This document shows positions 44,825 to 53,727 of a stretch of DNA of 64,000 bases, piece after piece (the stretch's first letter is position 1; the number at the start of each line of letters is the position of its first letter). Under the pieces are notes generated by a model. That model did not search any database. It saw only the letters and a list, made by a program, of their open reading frames with translations, and was not told the origin of the DNA. A program made the position numbers and the translations under genes. Source of the stretch: Bacteroidales bacterium (lineage in GTDB: Bacteria; Bacteroidota; Bacteroidia; Bacteroidales; Rikenellaceae); the NCBI GenBank assembly GCA_910574205.1, contig CAJSYJ010000002.1, forward strand, positions 248,001 to 312,000, in the 5' to 3' direction.

Positions 44825-45904
44825 ATGAAATATTCGTCGACAGGGACCTCGCTCCCGCTGCTGAATCCCGAAACGGCACACAACGCCGCCCTTGCGGCAC
44901 TGCGCGCAGCAGGCGCCCTGCCCGGAGGCAAATGGCTGCTGTCGAAGCGTTACGCGCTGCGTTCGCCCGATCTCGAACGCGAGGTGTTCGGCATGCGCTT
45001 TCCCAACCCCGTCGGCGTCGCGGCCGGGTACGATCCCGACGGCGACACGATCGAGGAGCTGTCGGCCGCAGGCTTCGGCTTCATCGAGATAGGAGCCGTC
45101 ACGCCGCGTCCGCAGCCGGGAAGTCCGCGTCCGCGCATATTCTCCATAAAGTCCGACAACGCCATACTCGACCGCTCGGGCTACCCCAACAAGGGCCTGG
45201 AATATGCCATGGGCAACGTCCGCAACCGGCACAAGGGGATCATCGTCGGCTGCAACATCGCCAAAAATAACATAACATCCGACGAGGCGGCCGCAGGCGA
45301 CTACCTGAAAGTGTTCCGCAACATGTATCAGTATGTCGATTACTTTACCGTCAACGTCGCCTGCAACACCACGGCCAAGAGCTACGTGCTCTCGGGCAGA
45401 GAGCGCATAGAGGAGCTGCTGGCGCCGCTGTTCGAGTTCCGCCGCGGTCAGCTCGACTACCGTCCGATACTGCTCAAAATATCCCCCGACCTTACGCACG
45501 AAGAGCTCGACGAAATAGTGACGGCACTCATAGAGCTGCCGCTCGACGGCATAGTGGCCGTCGCGGGCACCCTCTCGCGAGACGGTCTCGACCGCGGACG
45601 GGAGTATGCCGATGCAAGGGGCGAGGGCGCTATAAGCGGCGCTCCGCTGACCGAGCGCGCCATAGCCGCCGTGCGATACATACACGAGAAATCGGGCGGC
45701 GTCTATCCTATCGTCGGCTCGGGAGGCATGATGACGCCCGACGACGTGCGCCGCATGCTCGATGCGGGAGCCTCGCTCGTACAGCTCAATACCGGCATCA
45801 GATACGGAGGCTTGGGCATATTGAAGCGCATATGCCGGCATCTGCTCGCCGACGCTGCGAAGCGGCAAAAGGAGCAGCCTGACGCACAACAAGACAATCA
45901 ATGA
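44825..45904 (+). CDS. pyrD: Dihydroorotate dehydrogenase (class 2-like)
   Basis: This FMN enzyme oxidises dihydroorotate in pyrimidine synthesis. At 359 residues with an N-terminal segment before NPVGVAAGYDPDGDTIEELSA and a GSGGMMTPDDVRRMLDAGAS phosphate loop, it looks like the quinone-linked class 2. The active-site loop is odd: it reads VNVACNTTAKS where class 2 has N-x-S-S-P-N-T and class 1 has N-L-S-C-P-N, so a Cys sits at the catalytic-base position and the Pro-Asn is missing. Its stop overlaps cinA by ATGA. Confidence 0.92.
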   Translation: MKYSSTGTSLPLLNPETAHNAALAALRAAGALPGGKWLLSKRYALRSPDLEREVFGMRFPNPVGVAAGYDPDGDTIEELSAAGFGFIEIGAVTPRPQPGSPRPRIFSIKSDNAILDRSGYPNKGLEYAMGNVRNRHKGIIVGCNIAKNNITSDEAAAGDYLKVFRNMYQYVDYFTVNVACNTTAKSYVLSGRERIEELLAPLFEFRRGQLDYRPILLKISPDLTHEELDEIVTALIELPLDGIVAVAGTLSRDGLDRGREYADARGEGAISGAPLTERAIAAVRYIHEKSGGVYPIVGSGGMMTPDDVRRMLDAGASLVQLNTGIRYGGLGILKRICRHLLADAAKRQKEQPDAQQDNQ

Positions 45905-47154
45905 AAGCCACAGTCATAACCATAGGCGACGAGATCCTGATAGGACAGATCGTCGACACCAACACCGTATCGATAGCCCGCCACCTCAACTCGGCAGGCA
46001 TAACCGTCGTCGAGAAGTCGTCGGTAGGCGACAACGCCGCGGATATATGCTCGGCAGTAGGCCGCGGACTCGACATAAGCGACATCGTAATCATTACGGG
46101 AGGTCTCGGACCGACCAAGGACGACATAACAAAACACACGCTCTGCGAGCTGTTCGGCTCTCATCTGGTCTTCGCCCCGGCCGAAGCGGAGCACATACGC
46201 ACGCTCTTGGACAGACGCGGCATAGAGTTCAGCGAGCTAAACCGTGCGCAGGCCTTGGTGCCCGAGTGCTGCACAGTGCTGCACAACGCCCACGGCACGG
46301 CGCCGGGAATGTGGTTCGACTGCGGCACCGACGGCTCGAAAGTGGTCGTATCGCTGCCGGGCGTACCATTCGAAATGGAGCACCTGATGCTGGACGAAGT
46401 GATGCCGCGGCTGCGCAGCCGCTTCGCCCTGCACTCGATCGTACACCGCACGATGATTACGCGCGGCATAGCCGAATCCGTCCTCGCACAGCGCATAGCC
46501 TCATGGGAGGATGCTCTGCCCGGCGGACTCCGGCTCGCCTACCTGCCCTCGCCCAATATAGTCAGGCTAAGGCTGTCGGCATACGATGTCGACAGAGACG
46601 AGGCGGCAGCCCGGATCGACTCGCAGTTCGCCAAGCTGCATGCTATAATCCCCGACAACATCGTAGGTTACGACGATGCCACGGTCGAACGCATCGTGCA
46701 CGATCTTCTGATCGAACGCAAGGCTACGCTGGCCGTAGCCGAGAGCTGCACGGGCGGCGCGATAGCCTCTAAATTCACGGCAATGGCCGGAGCCTCGGCC
46801 TACTTCCTGTGCGGCGTGGTATCCTACTCCAACGAATCGAAGCGCGACGTGCTGGGAGTCGACTACGACGACATACTGCGCTGCGGCGCCGTCAGCGAGA
46901 CGGTAGCCCGACAGATGGCCGAAGGCGTCAGACGCATATCGGGAGCCGACTACGGCATCGCCACCACCGGCATCGCCGGCCCCACGGGCGGTTCGGCCGA
47001 AAAGCCGGTCGGCACGGTATGGTTCGGCATAGCCACGCCCGAGGGCAGCTGCGCCGTGATGCGCAACTCGGGCACCGACCGCTCGCAGATCATAGGCCGC
47101 GCATCGGCATACGCCATAGAGATGCTGCTGGCCGAGCTGACAAAAAAGAATTAA
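45901..47154 (+). CDS. cinA: CinA: NMN deamidase / ADP-ribose pyrophosphatase family
   Basis: This 417-residue protein has an N-terminal MoCF/COG1058 domain (ITIGDEILIGQIVDTNT, ITGGLGPTKDDITKHTLCELF) and a C-terminal CinA domain (LAVAESCTGGAIASKFTAMAG, GIATTGIAGPTGGSAEKPVGTV). CinA proteins recycle pyridine nucleotides; the next gene, pncB, is also NAD salvage, which supports that role over DNA uptake. It starts inside the pyrD stop codon overlap. Confidence 0.95.
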   Translation: MKATVITIGDEILIGQIVDTNTVSIARHLNSAGITVVEKSSVGDNAADICSAVGRGLDISDIVIITGGLGPTKDDITKHTLCELFGSHLVFAPAEAEHIRTLLDRRGIEFSELNRAQALVPECCTVLHNAHGTAPGMWFDCGTDGSKVVVSLPGVPFEMEHLMLDEVMPRLRSRFALHSIVHRTMITRGIAESVLAQRIASWEDALPGGLRLAYLPSPNIVRLRLSAYDVDRDEAAARIDSQFAKLHAIIPDNIVGYDDATVERIVHDLLIERKATLAVAESCTGGAIASKFTAMAGASAYFLCGVVSYSNESKRDVLGVDYDDILRCGAVSETVARQMAEGVRRISGADYGIATTGIAGPTGGSAEKPVGTVWFGIATPEGSCAVMRNSGTDRSQIIGRASAYAIEMLLAELTKKN

Positions 47155-47170
47155 CCAAAACTACGACACA

Positions 47171-48328
47171 ATGATACAGTCGATTCTCGACACGGATCTT
47201 TACAAGTTTACCACATCCTACGCCTACTTCAAACTCTATCCCGAGGCACGCGGCACATTCACGTTCAACGACCGCGCCAAGACCGAGTACGACGAGCAGT
47301 TCGTCGACGATCTGCACGACGCGCTCGACTCGCTCTCGCGCCTGTCGCTCACGGACGAGGAGTTCGAGTACATGATCGCCAACTGCAAATACATACCGCA
47401 GAACTACTTCGAATGGCTCAAAGGCTTCCGCTTCGAGTCGTCGAAGATCGAGGTAAGCCTCGACAGCGAGCGGCACCTGCATATAGAGGTAACTGATTTC
47501 ATGTACAAAGTCACGCTCTACGAGATAGCCGTACTGGCTACGGTCTCGGAGCTGGTCAACCGCAACCGCACGGTCGATATCGAAGCCATGATCTCGCGTC
47601 TGGAACAGAAGGAGGAGATAGCCCGCAGCAGCGACATGCGCTTCTCGGATTTCGGCACGCGCCGCCGCTTCTCGTTCGACATACAGCAAATGGTGGTCAA
47701 GCACCTTCGCGACCACGAGTGCGGCTTCGTCGGCACGTCCAACTGCTATCTGGCCATGAAGCTGGGCACCAGAATGATAGGCACCTACCCCCACGAGCTG
47801 CCCATGTTCATCGCGGCGGTCAACGGCGGTCCGCGCAACGCCAACTACCTGACGATGGAGGACTGGGTAAAGGTCTTCGACGGATATCTCGGCACGGCGC
47901 TTACCGACAGCTTCGGCTCGGAGGTCTTTTTCAAGAACTTCTCGAAGAAACACGCCTCGCTCTTCGACGGCGTGCGCCACGACTCTGGCGACCCGATACG
48001 TTTCATCGACATGGCCATAGCCCGCTACAAGGAGCTGGGCATCGACCCTATGGTCAAGACCATAATTTTCAGCGATGCGCTCGACTTCCCGCGCGCCGCC
48101 GAGCTGAAAAAGGCCTGCGAAGGCCGCATCCGCTGCTCGTTCGGCATAGGCACCAATCTTACGAACGACACGGGATACGCCCCCTGCAACATCGTCATGA
48201 AGCTGTCGAAGTGCCAGATCAACCGCCGTCAGCCCATGGAGTTGTGCGTCAAGCTGTCGGACGTTCCGGGCAAAGAGATGGGCGATCCGCGCGAGATCGA
48301 GGTATACCGCTATCTGCTGCGCAACTGA
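47171..48328 (+). CDS. pncB: Nicotinate phosphoribosyltransferase
   Basis: This enzyme converts nicotinate and PRPP to NaMN for NAD salvage. The 385-residue length is typical of Gram-negative PncB. Recognisable parts are DTDLYKFTTSYAYFKLYPEA, the FGTRRRFSFDIQ active-site loop, LGTRMIGTYPHELPMF and FDGVRHDSGDP. It is 16 bp after cinA, so the two probably act in the same NAD cycle. Confidence 0.96.
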   Translation: MIQSILDTDLYKFTTSYAYFKLYPEARGTFTFNDRAKTEYDEQFVDDLHDALDSLSRLSLTDEEFEYMIANCKYIPQNYFEWLKGFRFESSKIEVSLDSERHLHIEVTDFMYKVTLYEIAVLATVSELVNRNRTVDIEAMISRLEQKEEIARSSDMRFSDFGTRRRFSFDIQQMVVKHLRDHECGFVGTSNCYLAMKLGTRMIGTYPHELPMFIAAVNGGPRNANYLTMEDWVKVFDGYLGTALTDSFGSEVFFKNFSKKHASLFDGVRHDSGDPIRFIDMAIARYKELGIDPMVKTIIFSDALDFPRAAELKKACEGRIRCSFGIGTNLTNDTGYAPCNIVMKLSKCQINRRQPMELCVKLSDVPGKEMGDPREIEVYRYLLRN

Positions 48329-48389
48329 GAACAAGGCAAAAAAATGGCGCAGTATAGCCGCGACATATTGTAATTAAGAAAATAATTGC

Positions 48390-48397
48390 TAACTTTG
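48390..48397 (+). promoter_or_regulatory. -7 box of rpmB-rpmG-bL38
   Basis: TAACTTTG matches TAnnTTTG, 44 bp upstream of rpmB. Confidence 0.6.
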
Positions 48398-48441
48398 TGC
48401 GCTTTTGTGCACGGTAGCACGAAAGGAAAATTTTTACGACA

Positions 48442-48675
48442 ATGAAAGTTTGCGAAATTACAGGTAAGGTTGCGATCGTGGGTAACAATGTTTCTCACTC
48501 GCACATCCGCACGAAGCGCAAGTTCAATCCCAATTTGAAGACTAAGCGTTTCTGGTCGGAGGAGGAGGGTCGCTGGATCACCTTGAAGGTATCGGCAGCC
48601 GGCATCAAAACAATCAACAAGAAGGGTCTGGCAGTTGCACTGCGCGAGGCTAAGGCACCCAAGTCAGTTTACTAA
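48442..48675 (+). CDS. rpmB: 50S ribosomal protein L28
   Basis: This is a 77-residue L28 ([56 protein letters not shown]). It is followed 14 bp later by rpmG, the conserved Bacteroidetes order. Codon usage is typical of a highly expressed gene. Confidence 0.98.
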   Translation: MKVCEITGKVAIVGNNVSHSHIRTKRKFNPNLKTKRFWSEEEGRWITLKVSAAGIKTINKKGLAVALREAKAPKSVY

Positions 48676-48689
48676 AATCGGATTGAGAA

Positions 48690-48872
48690 ATGGCAAAGAA
48701 AGGTAACAGAGTTCAGGTGATTTTGGAGTGCACCGAACAGAAGGAGAGCGGCGTTGCAGGCATGTCACGCTACATTACCACCAAGAACAAGAAGAATACT
48801 CCCGACCGTTTGGAGCGCAAAAAGTACAACCCGTATCTGAAACGAGTGACTGTACACCGTGAAATTAAATAA
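48690..48872 (+). CDS. rpmG: 50S ribosomal protein L33
   Basis: This is a 60-residue L33 ([40 protein letters not shown]). The usual zinc cysteines are absent, so it is the C-minus paralogue type. It lies between rpmB and the bL38 gene. Confidence 0.98.
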   Translation: MAKKGNRVQVILECTEQKESGVAGMSRYITTKNKKNTPDRLERKKYNPYLKRVTVHREIK

Positions 48873-48885
48873 TCTTTAAGAGAGT

Positions 48886-49044
48886 ATGGCAAAGAAAGTA
48901 GTTGCAACCCTTAAAACGGGTACGAGCAAGAAGTACACGAAGTGTATCAAGATGGTAAAGTCGGAGAAGACCGGAGCCTACGCTTTCCAGGAGCAGAATC
49001 TGCTCAGCGACGAGGATATCAAGGCATTCTTCGCTCAGAAATAA
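48886..49044 (+). CDS. DUF4295 small ribosomal protein (bL38)
   Basis: This is a 52-residue basic protein (MAKKVVATLKTGTSKKYTKC, ending DEDIKAFFAQK) 13 bp after rpmG. DUF4295 is restricted to Bacteroidetes, always next to rpmG, and to my recollection was seen as a ribosomal protein (bL38) in the Flavobacterium johnsoniae ribosome structure. It is easily missed because of its size. A terminator follows. Confidence 0.93.
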   Translation: MAKKVVATLKTGTSKKYTKCIKMVKSEKTGAYAFQEQNLLSDEDIKAFFAQK

Positions 49045-49068
49045 TTTATATTAGTCTGCTGACTAATA

Positions 49069-49096
49069 CAAAAGGCAACCCTCGGGTTGCCTTTTG
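49069..49096 (+). terminator. Terminator of the rpmB operon
   Basis: AAAAGGCAACCC and GGGTTGCCTTTT form a stem with flanking A and T tracts 25 bp after the bL38 stop. It also faces the convergent nhaD gene. Confidence 0.85.
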
Positions 49097-49108
49097 TGTT
49101 TGCTGCGG

Positions 49109-50437
49109 TTATCCCAGCAACAGATATTCCAAATATATTACCGCTATGCCCGCCGCATAACCCGCCAGCGCAGGCAATGCCGCATGGCGGAGATACCAGC
49201 CGAAGTCGATCTTCTCCAAGCCCATGGCCACCACCCCGGCCGCCGAGCCTATGATAAGTATGCTGCCGCCTACGCCGGCGCAATATGTCAGCAGATGCCA
49301 GAAGATGCCGTCGTGCGCAAAGGCCGCAGCATACGACGGATCGGCGGCCGAGGCCACCGCAGCCGCATCGGCTATCGGATACATGCCCATGCAGGCCGCG
49401 ACAAGCGGTACGTTGTCGATGATCGACGACATTAGTCCCACCACGGTCGCTATCGGGAAGACATGGTGTACGGCACGGTTGAGGAAGTCTGCGGCCGAGG
49501 AGAGCACGCCGGCACTCTGCAACCCTGCCACCGCAAGCAATATACCCAGAAAGAAGAGTATCGTCGGCATGTCGATCGTCCTGACCACGCGCGACACGCG
49601 GTTGGGCTGCTCGGAATCGCGCCCGCGGTTGCGGGCATACACGATCTCCGTCATGACCCACAGCACGGCCAGCGACAGCATCATGCCCATGTATGGAGGC
49701 AACCCCGTAAGGCTCTTGAACACCGGCACGAACAATAACCCGGCAACACCGACTATCAGCACCGCACGGCTCAGTGCAGGCGTCACGCCCGCAGGCAGCG
49801 TGCTCGAACCGATATGCGCCACGACGGTCCCGCCGCCGCGACCTATGCGCCGCATGGCAACCGCTGCGGGTATGGCGAGCGCCACGGCGCACGGCAGCAG
49901 CAGGCGCGTAATCAACGGTACGGCACCGACGTTGCCGCCCGTCCACAGCATGATCGTCGTAACGTCGCCTATGGGCGACCAAGCACCGCCGCAGTTGGCC
50001 GCTATGATTATCACGCTCGCAAACCACAGCCGCTCGTGTGTCGACCCCACAAGACGACGCATGACCATTATCATTATGATCGTCGTTGTCATGTTGTCCA
50101 GCACGGCCGACATAAAGAATGTCATCACGGCGATTATCCACAGCAGACGGTGTCCCCTGCGCGTGGAGATACGGCCGGTCAGAATCGAGAAGCCGCCGTG
50201 GGCGTCGATCATGCCGACTATCGTCATCGCCCCTATCAGAAATATCAATGTCTGGCACGTATCGCCCAGATGCGACATCAGCTCGGACGATACATCCGCC
50301 CTGCCCGACAGCGCCAGAACAGACCATACGGCCGCCGACATCAACAGCGCGACGGCCGCCTTGTCGATCTTCAACCTACTCTCCAAGGCTATGCACGCAT
50401 AGCCCGCAACGAATATCGCTACAATAGAAACTATCAT
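49109..50437 (-). CDS. nhaD: NhaD-type Na+/H+ antiporter
   Basis: This is a 442-residue ion transporter of the NhaD/ArsB superfamily with 11-13 helices. Signatures include TLIFLIGAMTIVGMIDAHGGF, FFMSAVLDNMTTTIIMIMVM, IIIAANCGGAWSPIGDVTTIMLW and the mirrored AGVGGSILIIGSAAGVVAMG near the C-terminus. Together with NhaA and the Na+-pumping decarboxylase it makes this window rich in sodium handling. Confidence 0.94.
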   Translation of the reverse strand: MIVSIVAIFVAGYACIALESRLKIDKAAVALLMSAAVWSVLALSGRADVSSELMSHLGDTCQTLIFLIGAMTIVGMIDAHGGFSILTGRISTRRGHRLLWIIAVMTFFMSAVLDNMTTTIIMIMVMRRLVGSTHERLWFASVIIIAANCGGAWSPIGDVTTIMLWTGGNVGAVPLITRLLLPCAVALAIPAAVAMRRIGRGGGTVVAHIGSSTLPAGVTPALSRAVLIVGVAGLLFVPVFKSLTGLPPYMGMMLSLAVLWVMTEIVYARNRGRDSEQPNRVSRVVRTIDMPTILFFLGILLAVAGLQSAGVLSSAADFLNRAVHHVFPIATVVGLMSSIIDNVPLVAACMGMYPIADAAAVASAADPSYAAAFAHDGIFWHLLTYCAGVGGSILIIGSAAGVVAMGLEKIDFGWYLRHAALPALAGYAAGIAVIYLEYLLLG

Positions 50438-50674
50438 TTCACTTCAATTGTCAAACGGCCTTGGCCATGCAAATGCCGTACCTCGAACAGCCCCCGAAGC
50501 AGGAAGATCATCGGCAGGACGATGCTTACCGAGACAGTATAAAATTGGAAACGGGTGTTTGGAAGGTGTCTGCTCCGACAAAATGACATTCTCCGATTTA
50601 ATGATAACGATAAACGGTCTGAAATTCCACATGACAACCGTAACCCGAGATCGGTTTATAATTTAGGTCAGACC

Positions 50675-51716
50675 GCAAGATGCAACGCAGGCCTCACGGC
50701 GGCAGCGGCTCGTAGAGACGGCGAAAATGGCGGAGGGCGGAGGGTGCTCGCACACTCGACGCACGACGGCATATGCGCCGGGATTCGGAAGAAGACCGGC
50801 TGCCGCCAAACAAAATACAAAAAAACCGCTTTCTTGCGAAAGCGGCTGTGAACTCGCCGGGGCTCGAACGGCACAGCCGTCGCCGGAATACAGCTGAAAT
50901 AAAACATCATTTATTCCGGCAACCCGCTATAAGTGAGAGCGCCGGCGAGGACATACCCGGCTGCAAGTTGCTGCGCAGGCCTCACGGCGGCAGCGGCTCG
51001 TAGAGACGGCAAAAATGGCGGAGGGCGGAGGGTGCTCGCACACTCGACGCACGACGGCATATGCGCCGGGATTCGGAAGAAGACCGGCTGCCGCCAAATA
51101 AAATACAAAAAAACCGCTTTCTTGCGAAAGCGGCTGTGAACTCGCCGGGGCTCGAACGGCACAGCCGTCGCCGGAATACAGCTGAAATAAAACATCATTT
51201 ATTCCGGCAACCCGAAATAAGTGAGAGCGCCGGCGAGAACACACCCGGCTGCAAGATGTGCTACGCAAGCCTTACGGCGGCAACGGCTAGTAGAGACGGT
51301 GCAAATGGCGGAGGGCGGAGGGTGCTCGCACACTCGACGCACGACGACATATGCGCCGGGATTCGGAAGAAGACCGGCTGCCGCCAAATAAAATACAAAA
51401 AAACCGCTTTCTTGCGAAAGCGGCTGTGAACTCGCCGGGGCTCGAACGGCACAGCCGTCGCCGGAATACAGCTGAAATAAAACATCATTTATTCCGGCAA
51501 CCCGAAATAAGTGAGAGCGCCGGCGAGAACACACCCGGCTGCAAGATGTGCTACGCAAGCCTTACGGCGGCAACGGCTAGTAGAGACGGTGCAAATGGCG
51601 GAGGGCGGAGGGTGCTCGCACACTCGACGCACGACAACATATGCGCCGGGATTCGGAAGAAGACCGGCTGCCGCCAAATAAAATACAAAAAAACCGCTTT
51701 CTTGCGAAAGCGGCTG
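50675..51716 (-). repeat. Tandem array of a 289-290 bp unit carrying the tRNA-Lys 3' end
   Basis: The array consists of one partial unit (50675-50847) and three full units (50848-51136, 51137-51426, 51427-51716), the last joining the real tRNA-Lys gene. Every full unit begins, on the plus strand, with TGAACTCGCCGGGGCTCGAAC, the complement of the tRNA's last 21 nt, preceded by a copy of its terminator hairpin. Identity then stops: the true gene continues CCGGGACC, the copies GGCACAGCC. Units also hold a TATTCCGG-type hairpin. Apparent ORFs repeated in the array are periodic by-products. Confidence 0.9.
51687..51714 (-). terminator. Terminator of tRNA-Lys (repeated in every array unit)
   Basis: On the minus strand, AGCCGCTTTC and GAAAGCGGTT pair around GCAA and are followed by a T-tract. 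Copies occur at about 50818-50846, 51107-51134 and 51397-51424. Confidence 0.85.
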
Positions 51717-51789
51717 TGAACTCGCCGGGGCTCGAACCCGGGACCCCAACATTAAAAGTGTTGTGCTCTACCGACTGAGCTACGAATTC
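51717..51789 (-). tRNA. tRNA-Lys (anticodon UUU)
   Basis: On the minus strand the gene starts GAATTCGTAGCTCAGTCGG. The acceptor arms GAATTCG and CGAGTTC pair with one G-U. The anticodon stem-loop CAACACTTTTAATGTTG presents TTT, and the T-arm GGGTTCGAGCCC is complete. The length is 73 nt with discriminator A and no encoded CCA. The 3' end is repeated in the array downstream. Confidence 0.95.
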
Positions 51790-51825
51790 ATCCCGACCGA
51801 AAGAGCATGCTCCGTTTCGGTGGTG

Positions 51826-51833
51826 CAAATGTA
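51826..51833 (-). promoter_or_regulatory. -7 box of tRNA-Lys
   Basis: TACATTTG on the minus strand matches TAnnTTTG, 37 bp upstream of the tRNA 5' end. Confidence 0.55.
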
Positions 51834-51946
51834 GACATAATTTTTCTTTTGACAAAATAATTCGCAAACTTTATAATGCAACGCATCGCAATATGGGACA
51901 TAGCGCACAGCAATGCCGTGCAGTTGTAAAGTCCCGAAAGATTTAC

Positions 51947-51954
51947 TACATTTG
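51947..51954 (+). promoter_or_regulatory. -7 box of the UpxY-like gene
   Basis: TACATTTG matches TAnnTTTG and lies 20 bp before the ATG at 51975. Confidence 0.55.
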
Positions 51955-51974
51955 TCCGAAGATAAAAGATTGCA

Positions 51975-52496
51975 ATGGACGACACTGCCAAACACTGGTA
52001 TGCTCTGCGTGTGACATACGCCCGAGAATTGAAGGTCAAGAGCTTCTTCGACGACATCGACGTCGAGAGCTTCATACCCATGCAGTGCATCGAGCTGCCC
52101 GCTGCGGGACGGCGCAAGCGCAAGGCGATAGTGCCGGCCGTACACAATCTCATCTTCGTCAATATCGAGACCGAGAGGTTGAAGCAGATCAAGCGGCATA
52201 CGTCGCTGCCGATATGCTATATAATGAATCCGGCCGACAAGCGCCCCGTGATTATCGACGATAGGTCGATGCAGGACTTCATCGCTATAAGCCGCTCGCA
52301 GCTGCGCGGTTTGGAGTGGATCGAATGCACGCCCGCCGAGCTGGCCTCGGGCGACAGGGTGGAGATCGTCGACGGAGCTTTCAGCGGCGTGCGCGGCATC
52401 ATGCTGCACCGCAACGGCCGCGGCCGCTTCGTCGTATCTATCGAGGTCGCCGCAGTGGCCGTATCGCTGCCGGCGAAGTATCTAAAAAAGGTCTGA
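51975..52496 (+). CDS. UpxY/NusG-like transcription antiterminator
   Basis: This 173-residue NusG paralogue has an N-terminal NGN domain (KHWYALRVTYARELKVKSFF, ESFIPMQCIELPAAGRRK, NLIFVNIETERLKQIK) and a C-terminal KOW motif (ASGDRVEIVDGAFSGVRGIM). In Bacteroidetes such UpxY proteins allow read-through of capsule or exopolysaccharide operons that begin immediately downstream. Here the next genes are ybaK and a HAD phosphatase on the opposite strand, so it is an orphan or acts elsewhere. Confidence 0.87.
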   Translation: MDDTAKHWYALRVTYARELKVKSFFDDIDVESFIPMQCIELPAAGRRKRKAIVPAVHNLIFVNIETERLKQIKRHTSLPICYIMNPADKRPVIIDDRSMQDFIAISRSQLRGLEWIECTPAELASGDRVEIVDGAFSGVRGIMLHRNGRGRFVVSIEVAAVAVSLPAKYLKKV

Positions 52497-52517
52497 CCGC
52501 CGGCCAAGGCGCCCCGC

Positions 52518-53012
52518 TCAGGGCTCGGCGCGGCTGATAGCGGCCGTAGAGGCGTGTACGAATGCTATAAGATCCGTCGGTGCGATACATATCTGCATGC
52601 CGCGCACACCGGCACTTATATATATACGCTCGTGCGCCAGACAACTCTCGTCGATGAATGTCGGCAGCGGCTTCTTCATGCCTATCGGCGAGCAGCCGCC
52701 GCGGATATAACCCGTTGCCGGCAGCAGCTCTTTCATCGGTATCAGATCGCACTTCTTGTTTGCGGAGACTGCGGCCGCCGCTTTCAGATCGACCGACCTG
52801 TCGCCAGGTATCACACACACGAACAAGCCGTTGCGGTCGCCGCGCAGCACCAGTGTCTTGAACACGGTGGCTATATCCTCGCCCAGCTCGCGGGCGACGT
52901 GCGTGGCCGCAAGATCGTTTTCGTCGACCGTATAGGGAATCAGCGAATACTCTATCTTGGCCCTGTCCAACAGGCGCGCCGCATTGGTCTTATCTACCCT
53001 CTTGGCTGTCAT
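52518..53012 (-). CDS. ybaK: Cys-tRNA(Pro)/Cys-tRNA(Cys) deacylase YbaK
   Basis: This 164-residue YbaK/EbsC protein, starting MTAKRVDKTNAARLLDRAKI, hydrolyses misacylated Cys-tRNA(Pro). The catalytic Lys is in ATVFKTLVLRGD, with GDRSVDLKAAAAVSANKKC and GGCSPIGMKKPLPTFIDE following. The MTAKRV start is 4 bp after the HAD stop; an earlier in-frame Met would overlap it. It converges on the UpxY-like gene 21 bp away. Confidence 0.93.
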   Translation of the reverse strand: MTAKRVDKTNAARLLDRAKIEYSLIPYTVDENDLAATHVARELGEDIATVFKTLVLRGDRNGLFVCVIPGDRSVDLKAAAAVSANKKCDLIPMKELLPATGYIRGGCSPIGMKKPLPTFIDESCLAHERIYISAGVRGMQICIAPTDLIAFVHASTAAISRAEP

Positions 53013-53016
53013 GGCT

Positions 53017-53688
53017 CTACTCTGCAAGACCGACCAGCATATCGATATCCACCTGAGTGAAATCGGCCACGATAAGATCGGCAGCCGTATCTCTGAGGAA
53101 GTCGGCCGAAAATGTCGTGCTCAGCGCCACGACCTTCATGCCGGCGCGCTTGCCGGCCACTATACCCGCCTCGGCATCCTCGAAGACGATACACTCGGCA
53201 GGCGCAAGCCCCAGCGCTGCGGCCGCCGTAAGGTATATTTCGGGATCGGGCTTGCAGCGACGCACGCGGTCGCCTGCCACGACAGCCTCGAAGTTGTCGC
53301 GTATGCCGCAGCCGTCGAGCACGAAGTCGACATTGGCCATGCAGCCCGACGAGCCTACGGCACACTTCAATCCCCGCCTGCGACACTCTGACAGAAACTC
53401 CGTAAGGCCGCGCGTAGGAGCGATCGTCGGCGCATATATCTCGCGGTATATAGCCTCTTTCTCATATCCCAGCTCGCGCAGTCCTACCCTCTCGACAACC
53501 TCGGCGGGCATCAGCTCGCGCATGATATCGTCGTTGCCCTTGCCGAACATGCGGCTCAACTCCTCAATGGATTTGTCGACGCCGTACCGGCTGAAAAACA
53601 GGCGGAACGCGCGCTTGTGAACGTCGAGGTTGTCGACCAGCACTCCGTCCATATCGAAAAGCAGACCTTTGATCATAATATCTTTCAT
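53017..53688 (-). CDS. HAD-superfamily phosphatase/phosphomutase (beta-PGM-like)
   Basis: This 223-residue HAD hydrolase has nucleophile motif LLFDMDGVLVDNLDVH, motif II CAVGSSG, motif III with CKPDPEIYL and motif IV CIVFEDAEAGIVAGKRAGM. The alpha-helical cap after motif I resembles beta-phosphoglucomutase. The start could be MKDIM or the internal MIKGLL. It forms a two-gene unit with ybaK. The substrate is unknown. Confidence 0.92.
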   Translation of the reverse strand: MKDIMIKGLLFDMDGVLVDNLDVHKRAFRLFFSRYGVDKSIEELSRMFGKGNDDIMRELMPAEVVERVGLRELGYEKEAIYREIYAPTIAPTRGLTEFLSECRRRGLKCAVGSSGCMANVDFVLDGCGIRDNFEAVVAGDRVRRCKPDPEIYLTAAAALGLAPAECIVFEDAEAGIVAGKRAGMKVVALSTTFSADFLRDTAADLIVADFTQVDIDMLVGLAE

Positions 53689-53727
53689 TTAACAACCCGC
53701 GAATATACGAATAAATTCGCTACATTC

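Noticed and set aside
50675-51716. CRISPR array
   Set aside because: Units are about 290 bp of near-identical sequence with no short repeat/variable spacer structure and no cas genes nearby.
50668-51752. Sets of identical 80-120 residue frames on both strands of the tandem array
   Set aside because: They repeat because the DNA repeats; they cross the tRNA-Lys copies and terminators and have no protein-like features.
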